Origin: Isohypsibius dastychi
Lineage: Eukaryota; Tardigrada; Eutardigrada; Parachela; Isohypsibiidae
DNA length: 15,923 nt
Assembly: GCA_034696485.1 (NCBI GenBank)
Contig: JAQIWT010000713.1
Span: 1-15,923 of the forward strand
Direction: 5' to 3'
Shown here: positions 8,038-15,923 of the stretch, in pieces
Numbering within the stretch: the stretch's first letter is position 1
Layout: each line of letters begins with the position of its first letter
Made by a program: the position numbers and the translations under genes
The notes under the pieces: generated by a model
Told to the model about the DNA's origin: nothing
Seen by the model: only the letters and a program-made list of their open reading frames with translations
The model's database searches: none

Positions 8038-9819
8038 TTACAAGCTTTCGGAAGCTACTTGATGCTGAGCTCGAACATAAAACGGGCCATCCTGAACATA
8101 CTCCCGCATTCGGATAACAGTTAAACTATCAAATACCTCCAAAAAGTACGGAGTGTTAATAATGATCTTAATTATATCAAATTTCATTTCTTTCGTCTCG
8201 GCATCCGCATCGAGCCTGCGATTCAGCAAATATTCCATAAATCCCGGCTCATCGCGAAATTGCTCCTGTCCCCATTTCTGGAAAGCCATCTCTTTCATAA
8301 TCGCCAACGCCGGAATTTTCACTTCTTTGAAAGGATTCCGACATTTTTGGAAGAGCGGTTGAAAAGCCCCGCCGGTTTTCGCGAACCAGTTTTGGTTGAT
8401 TGTCTGCAGTTCCACATCCGTTTCCGGTGACGAAGTGGGAATCCGACGAATCAGAAACGCCATCGCGCGGAGACATTCCTCATTAATCGGCGGCAAGCTC
8501 GTTGTTCGATTCTCTTTCAATAAAGTCCCGACAAGCGCCAAAATCGGTCCCATGAACGGACCTCCGGTTCGCGTCACCACGTTAGCCAAATAACGTTTTC
8601 CGGCAACACTGCTGCTTGACAATTGGCCAAGATATTCCAAAGCGGCGGCGGCGGAGTGGCCTTCGTTTTGCAGAATCAGTTCCTGACTCAACAACGTGAT
8701 TTTCTCTCGTTTCAAAATACAATATTCCGGAAAATTAATCGCGATCGTCGTGAACATCCGGAATATATACGGGGCGAAATATTCATATTCCGGCGAGTTT
8801 CTTTTTTCGTAAAGTAAATCTTCAGCCAATTTCATTCCTCCTGACTCTTCCAGCAGTTGAAGTCCCTGACTGGATTCGGCGAACTGATTCAGGGTCTCCC
8901 CACAGTTCGCCATCACCAATAAATCCATGACTCGAAATGAACTATATAGATATTCCATCACACCCAATGTAATCAAATCTGACACGGAAACCAAATCCAG
9001 TTTCAACAATCCTTGGAAAAATTGGAAGACCCGAAATTTCACAACATCCCGACTTCCGGACTGGGTCGTGCTTCCGATAATATCCGATAGTCGCTTGGCG
9101 AATTCGAACGTTGGCTGAAGGATGTTGGTGATTTTCAAATGTTGGATCAGGTTTAGAATGGAATCCGAGGCGGATTTCGCGACGGCTGAATCGTCGTCCC
9201 GGAAGCCGTCAACCATTGAGACAATCACCGGAAGAAATAACTTGATGGTGTCGGAAGTGATTTCTACGCCTTTTCGAAGCTCGCCGATTTTCCAGTAACC
9301 AAAAGCGCGAACGCGGGGCAATGAGGAGATAGTGGTGCACTTCCGGGCGAAATGCAAATGCCAGTTCATATTGAGAAGCTTATCTGGAAACAAGAAAACG
9401 GAATAAGCTCGAAATCTTTGGAAATTTCACCGGAATAAACAGGACTATTTTACACGAACAAAAAAAAGTCAGTTCGAAATAAATATTATGTGCCAGGAAG
9501 AACTAATTTGAATAGAGCTACAACAATACACAATTTGCGGAATTACACTGCAACTCATCTTCGTACTATAAAATATTTCTAATCCGCCAGAAATCTAAAT
9601 GATTCAGCAACCATGAAACTATTATGATTATTTCGACAATTTTTAAGGCGACCAATTTTGCGAAAATAAATAATATTCCGAGTAGTTTTCTGGATGATAT
9701 TTCATTTTGAAATCGGAATAAATGATGCACGTACCGGATGTACCATCAGGAGCGACAAGTAAGTTGGTGATCTGGTCCATCACCCCAACAATATCACTTT
9801 CCACGTCCTTGATTTCCAT
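8038..9819 (-). CDS. PSMD5: 26S proteasome non-ATPase regulatory subunit 5 (PSMD5/S5b), proteasome base assembly chaperone
   Basis: PSMD5 is an armadillo/HEAT-like helical protein that helps assemble the ATPase base of the 26S proteasome. On the minus strand exon 1 is 9819-9735 and exon 2 is 9383-8038, joined in phase 1 (donor GTACGT, acceptor TTTCCAG). The protein has 476 residues; human PSMD5 has 504. It is helical and leucine-rich throughout. The C-terminus is diagnostic: WGQEQFRDEPGFMEYLLNRR, then EMKFDIIKIIINTPYF, then RMREYVQDGPFYVRAQ, which follow the human PSMD5 end (PGFVEYVVDRS, then LRTYLSEGPYYV). The start at 9819 has an in-frame stop a few codons upstream, so the protein begins MEIKDVESDIVGVMDQI and is about 50 residues shorter at the N-terminus than in human. 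A distant 5' exon is not excluded, but no acceptor was seen before the ATG. Confidence 0.88.
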
Positions 9820-9889
9820 CAACAGAAAAGGGTGGACTCAAATACCAGAAAGCGCAACATCGACGAAATGATCCATTCGAGGTCGCCAT
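9794..9889 (-). promoter_or_regulatory. Upstream ORF overlapping the PSMD5 start codon
   Basis: On the minus strand an ATG at 9889 in a good context (AAACATGG) opens a 31-codon frame that ends at a TGA at 9794, passing over the PSMD5 ATG (9819) in another frame. If transcription begins upstream of 9889, ribosomes using this ATG would miss the main start. The transcription start is unknown, so this is only a possible translational control element. Confidence 0.3.
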
Positions 9890-10570
9890 GTTTCGCCGGA
9901 AAGGGAGAATTATATTTGCATTTTGTGCTTGTTGGTGCAGTTTCGATTGTTGAAGCTACTCTAAATTATGACTCAAACTTATCTCATTTAATCAGCTGGG
10001 GCATCTTCGATATACTAGTTTTGTCACTGAATTTTTGTTTTGTTGGGTTTTTGGAAATTGTCATTCAGTTTGGAAAACATTGTCCGACTGATTGTTTTGC
10101 AACTGTAACTGTAAAGTACCGGTAATATTTCGAAACCCATTTTATTAAACATAATATAAATGGTTGGAAATACGATAATTTGGTTCAACTTTTCGTTTAA
10201 AAACTTGTTGTGATCCGAAACTGCGTTGTGAAAACTGCGCGCAAGGAAACGTTGAGTAAATTTTACGTCATCGGTTAACCTTTTGGGCTTTGAATAGCTC
10301 ATAAAGCTGTCGTAAACGTCGTTAATTGCGCACCCAAAGTATTCATTATTTACCTAGCTGTGAAAAGGCACTTTTCAAAAGTTGACATAAGAATTTGTCT
10401 GATGCAGCCTGGATTTAAAATTCACCTCTAAAATCTGAATAATTCATCTGGCCTCTATCCTTCCGTATGCAACCGGAAATCTGGTTACTTAGAACCCCGG
10501 TTTCCCAGCTGCTCTAGTTAAATATTCCACATCGATCCACTTTAACGCTTTTCCTTGTTTGTCTTTCCAG
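9890..10570. other. Intergenic stretch between PSMD5 and the ERK-like pieces
   Basis: This region would hold the promoter of PSMD5. The glycine-loop exon expected upstream of the ERK-like exon was searched for by eye, looking for a GEGAYG-type motif, and not seen. No TATA box or other clear promoter element was identified. Confidence 0.5.
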
Positions 10571-12575
<2,005 letters not shown>

Positions 12576-13072
12576 AATACAGGGCGCAGTTTCCAAATTT
12601 TTTCTGCGGAAATACCGAGGACCTACCTACTGATACTGTATTCTTTTGTCATAAAGCTTTAGCTGAATGCGGATGTCCCCGATTAATTAACTCAATCGTC
12701 GATTTCATCCGATAGTATTGATATTCAGGAAAAGCTCTTCCAGAATCGTTTACTTGAGAAACTCGAGCCCGCTATTGGTGGAAGAATGAAGTTCGCCGGC
12801 TCGAAAAGCTGAAACTGCCGCTCCAAATCGTGAGGTTCTCGTTATTTGCATCTGGGTTATGCAGTACCGTACCCGTTTAAACGGAAGTTCTCGTAGAAAT
12901 TAAAAAATTTTCTGTTCAATTCCTGTTCGAACAAAGCTGCTTCACCACCAGATGAAATTCCATTCATACAATGAAAACTAAAAATAAAATAACAATTCAA
13001 CCAGTAAAAAGTCGGCAAGAACTGAGTTTTGATTTCGAGGTCACTAAAAAAATGAAAAACGGATCAAATTAT
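12576..13072. other. Intergenic stretch, nothing recognised
   Basis: About 500 bases between the ERK-like pieces and the acidic ORF. A short open stretch at 12729-12812 after a TATTCAG acceptor-like site reads EKLFQNRLLEKLEPAIGG but has no known family and no partner exon. An AATAAA near 12984 could serve as a poly(A) signal for a plus-strand transcript. Confidence 0.45.
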
Positions 13073-13312
13073 TCATGGTCCACTGTCTTCGTGATCCGAA
13101 GGCCTTCCGTACTCATCAATGTCGGTATAGTCCTCGTCCTCGTCCGTGTCATCACCACCGCCCTTTTCTGATATTAAATGATGAGTGTATGCCAACGTGG
13201 ATTCCAAGTCGATACCTCTCCGTTGACCTTCCTCTTCCCAGATCGACACTGCAACCATTAACGCAAATTGATGCCAAATTATGGACTTTTCCGGTAGGGT
13301 TTTCAATTTCAT
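13073..13312 (-). CDS. Hypothetical short protein with acidic C-terminus
   Basis: A minus-strand frame of 79 residues. The first part reads WHQFALMVAVSIWEEEGQRR and LESTLAYTHHLI. The end is strongly acidic (GGGDDTDEDEDYTDIDEYG) and stops at 13073-13075. The regular coding-like composition of the acidic tail argues for a real exon, because the opposite strand gives no sensible protein. It may be the last exon of a larger minus-strand gene or a small gene on its own. I do not recognise the family, and no upstream exon with matching phase was found with confidence. Confidence 0.35.
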   Translation of the reverse strand: MKLKTLPEKSIIWHQFALMVAVSIWEEEGQRRGIDLESTLAYTHHLISEKGGGDDTDEDEDYTDIDEYGRPSDHEDSGP

Positions 13313-13767
13313 ATTTTTTCGCTCTTCTCCAAACAGAAATCTAGATCCATTACGTAAAAGCCTTTAGGCTAGACAGACTTGCTTTGCTTGCTGTAATTAA
13401 GCTAAAAACCGACATGAGAGCTCAAACGACTCCCTAAGAAAATAAATCGTCACGGGTGGAAGGAATTTCGATTGCATCCGAAATGAGTTTTGAAACGGTA
13501 AAATATCGAAGGGTTCCAACAGAAAACTTCAATAGAACGACGCTTCCAAATACCGTTTTCCAAAGCTGAAAGAAAACCGAAAAAGCGAAAAATTTCAAAA
13601 GCTGAGTTGGAAAAGTAGAGTACAGAATGTTTGATTGTTGCGTGGCTTTCCAATGGTTTTAGTTTTACTCTCGACTGAAATTTTTGGGACAAACACGACA
13701 TAGTTTTCCGATTTTTAGTATCACGGTGAATCTGTTTAAAATCAGTTCAAAAACGCCTTATAGACTC

Positions 13768-13784
13768 GCTCTCTGTGATCGCGG
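13768..13784 (-). repeat. Inverted repeat, partner at 15177-15193
   Basis: GCTCTCTGTGATCGCGG is the exact reverse complement of 15177-15193. Similarity continues weakly on both sides (TAGACT on one, CTACCG on the other strand), giving about 40 bases of imperfect match. Confidence 0.8.
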
Positions 13785-14160
13785 GTTACCGGTAGTGTAG
13801 AAATTGTCTCGATATTCCAGAATGTTTTCTTCCGCTAAGGCTGCATATCTCGTGATTCATCTGAACGAAATAGACAGTTTCCTAGACTAATTTAATTCTG
13901 CTGCAAATGTCTTCCAATATTGACCTTTTAACGTTGCCGGTCAATTCTTAAGTTCCTTTTAGACGAGCCGACCTGGAAACTAAATACCATAGAATGTGTG
14001 TTTGTGTGTCGTGAAAATTCAATTGAGCTCATTGCAGAGCCATGCATACATCCAGGCTTTAAAACAACGTCCTTCTGACTATGATTCAAATTATGCAATT
14101 TCGTTCAGTTTTGAAGAAATGTCATTTGCAGCCGTTTCTACCGAAGTTCTTCAAAATTTC

Positions 14161-14177
14161 TGCTGGTGACCTTCAGT
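14161..14177 (+). repeat. Direct repeat, partner at 14813-14829 in the dsRNA-binding exon
   Basis: TGCTGGTGACCTTCAGT occurs here and again inside the last exon of the Dicer-like gene, in the same orientation. It may be the remnant of a partial copy of that exon; the flanks are only weakly similar. Confidence 0.75.
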
Positions 14178-14759
14178 ATCTCGCACGGCCAAATTTTGTT
14201 TTGCATGCGATTAACTTCACTCATTGAAATAATTCTTCATGGGGAGTGTTTTGAGCTCTTCTGTAGATTTTCAGCTCGATCACAGCAAAAAAGCATCTGC
14301 TGAAATCTAGCGTAACGGCTTTCACATTATAAGTCTAATTCCCATTAGAATCACAACAATCACAGTCATTTCAATGGCAAAACAATGTGAATACTCTACC
14401 GGAAAATTGTTTCGCAACCGGCTCGTGCTACTCACAAGTCACAACGTCTCGACGCTTTACTGATAATTCATGAGAGCGAGATTAGTGATATCTAAAAAAT
14501 CAATCGATATTTTGAATTCCTCGTTTTATCTTAGTTTTGCTTCATAACGAAAGATCCAATGCTTTAGAAACGGACCAGTGTTCACTGCGGTGGAAAGGTC
14601 AACTCCGAAATATCTTTGGTGCTCATGGGTTGCTAGTCATAGTGTAATCGATCTGAGAATTCAGATTTCTCAAAAAAAATCGTCCCAAAAGCCTAGTCTA
14701 TGTAAACTGACTCGGTTAGTTCAGTTCAGGTCTGTCGATTGCAAATCGTCCCATCAAGA

Positions 14760-15913
14760 TTATTGCGCAATACAACAACGTTTCTTGGCACAAACTTCAA
14801 CTTCCTGCTTTTTGCTGGTGACCTTCAGTTTTTGATCAATAAAAAATTTCAAGGTTGACCTTCCAAAATTTTGCTTCGTCCAGTTTATCGAGATATCACG
14901 CCCGGTCATTTGACCTATTTTTGGTTGAAGAATTTGCAAAAGTAAGCTCGGGCTCAAGCCTTCTACCGCTGTTCACCAATCTCAAAGAAGCTATATGCAA
15001 CCAGCGGTCACATTGAAGGTAAGCTGATAAAAGGCTCCGGAAACCGACCGGTAACTGTCAAGAGTCGACTGCTGAAAGTTATTTGTTAAAAAAGTAAAAT
15101 AGCTTGTTTTCGCTAATTTGGAATTGGTAACCTGTCGCCCTAACAGAAGAGATGAGAATATACCCCTACCGTAGCTCCGCGATCACAGAGAGCAAGACTA
15201 AGACATTTTTAGGTTCTAGTTTCACTAACCAAAATGGGGCTTTAGCAGAGGCCAGTAAATTCTGAAGATTGGGGCCAGTTTTTCCTTATCCAGATAGATG
15301 GCTCCCACAACAGCAAACAGGACATCGGAAAGAACAACTTCGGGCCAAGAAGCCGGGAATGATGTCGCTCCATTTTCATCCATCAAGCCGGAAGGAACGG
15401 AACATCCTTGCTTGAGTGCCTGTTCGGAAAGTGAAACTCAAAAATCAGATGATCGATAATTCAAGTTCACGATACTCACGCGAATATTCTTCTCTGCAGA
15501 GCTTGATTTTACTGGCTGATACTTCATATGATATTCTTCGACGAACGCGAGAACCGCTGACTGTACTTTAGGGTTCTGGAAGGCCGTGAACTTGTACAGT
15601 TCCTGGCCGATAGCAATACGAGCGAATACTGAGGAATCATCCATGAACCGACGTACCACTTCCCTGATCTCGCCGGGTTTGAGGATACGTCTAAGATAAA
15701 AAAAACAGATGAACACGTGAACGAGTATCGAAAACGAAGGATAAAGAAATATTTCATGGGGGTTACCGAAGTGCAAGCCTTAACTGTCGACCGATGATCA
15801 AAGCAACAATCTGGTGTCCGATAACGGGCAAATTGTTACACAGCTGAATATCGGATCTATCACTTCCGTATGGATATACAAGAGCTTCACAAATATACCG
15901 GTAGTCCTTGATT
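14760..15913 (-). CDS. Dicer-like protein, C-terminal part: degenerate RNase III domain and dsRNA-binding region (5' partial)
   Basis: Four minus-strand exons join in frame: 15913-15767, 15690-15480, 15419-15230 and 14968-14760, giving the last 251 residues. The gene continues past the right edge, since the first exon opens after a TTTTTTGCAG acceptor in mid-codon. The order matches the Dicer RNase IIIb plus dsRBD tail. ICEALVYPYG corresponds to the LLxAxTHxS helix. LKPGEIREVVRRFMDDSSVFA corresponds to PGxLTDLRSALVNNxxxA. ELYKF and AVLAFVEEY follow, then a linker, PEVVLSDVLFAVVGAIYLD and IYWPLLKPHF. The end (LKVTSKKQEVEVCAKKRCC) has the lysine-rich pattern of dsRBD helix 2. The catalytic signature RLEFLGDA is replaced by NLPVIGHQ, and the second acidic pair keeps only the Asp of SDVLF. 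Cleavage by this domain is therefore unlikely. Drosha fits less well because of the long linker. The acceptor of the last exon (GAACAG) has a weak pyrimidine tract. Confidence 0.75.
15177..15193 (+). repeat. Inverted repeat, partner at 13768-13784
   Basis: CCGCGATCACAGAGAGC lies in the intron between the last two exons of the Dicer-like gene and is the exact reverse complement of the stretch 1.4 kb away, beyond the gene's 3' end. Confidence 0.8.
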
Positions 15914-15923
15914 CTGCAAAAAA

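Larger units (their letters stand above)
13313..14759. other. Gene-free stretch downstream of the Dicer-like gene
   Basis: About 1.4 kb without a credible coding region on either strand. It contains one member of an inverted 17-base repeat pair (13768-13784) and one member of a direct 17-base pair (14161-14177), whose partners lie in the Dicer-like gene. This suggests pieces of that locus have been copied here and decayed. Confidence 0.55.

Noticed and set aside
9832-10125. Plus-strand ORF of 97 codons upstream of the ERK-like pieces
   Set aside because: It overlaps the PSMD5 5' region antisense, has no recognisable motif, and does not encode the kinase glycine loop.
12729-12812. Short open stretch EKLFQNRLLEKLEPAIGG after an acceptor-like site
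   Set aside because: No family, no partner exon and no donor; kept only as a note in the intergenic entry.
13075-13344. Plus-strand ORF of 89 codons opposite the acidic ORF
   Set aside because: The composition on the minus strand (acidic tail) is more protein-like; this one looks like its shadow.

Overview
This is nuclear DNA of an animal, most likely an arthropod. The genes are split by GT-AG introns of about 50 to 540 bases, they lie on both strands without operon order, and the products are metazoan: an HMG20-type chromatin protein, mitochondrial adrenodoxin reductase, proteasome chaperone PSMD5, an ERK-type MAP kinase and a Dicer-type RNase III. The species cannot be fixed from the sequence; a small crustacean or other non-insect arthropod is a guess.

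Layout. A run of 75 C opens the window. An HMG20A/BRAF35-like gene follows (225-1527, +, two exons). An adrenodoxin reductase (FDXR) gene occupies 2103-4780 (+, six recognisable exons). A decayed copy of its first exon lies just upstream, and a second copy of one of its internal exon ends lies in its last exon. Three further exons of unrecognised product follow (4808-5716, +). Bases 5717-8037 hold no gene I can support. PSMD5 lies on the minus strand (8038-9819, two exons). Pieces of an ERK-like MAP kinase gene lie at 10571-12575 (+), with a frameshift and without the activation-segment exons. A short acidic minus-strand ORF sits at 13073-13312, followed by 1.4 kb without a gene. The 3' part of a Dicer-like gene (RNase III plus dsRNA-binding region) fills 14760-15913 on the minus strand and runs off the right edge.

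The genes do not form one pathway: chromatin regulation, mitochondrial electron transfer, proteasome assembly, MAPK signalling and small-RNA processing are simply neighbours. What unites the window is partial duplication and decay. There is a degenerate extra FDXR exon 1, an FDXR exon end pasted into the FDXR C-terminus, a four-copy repeat family in the FDXR introns, a kinase gene cut cleanly at codon boundaries, and 17-base repeats around the Dicer-like gene. The most unusual items are the Dicer-like RNase III domain that has lost three of its four catalytic acidic positions, and the FDXR gene whose conserved C-terminus is replaced. Part of this could be assembly error, which I cannot test here.
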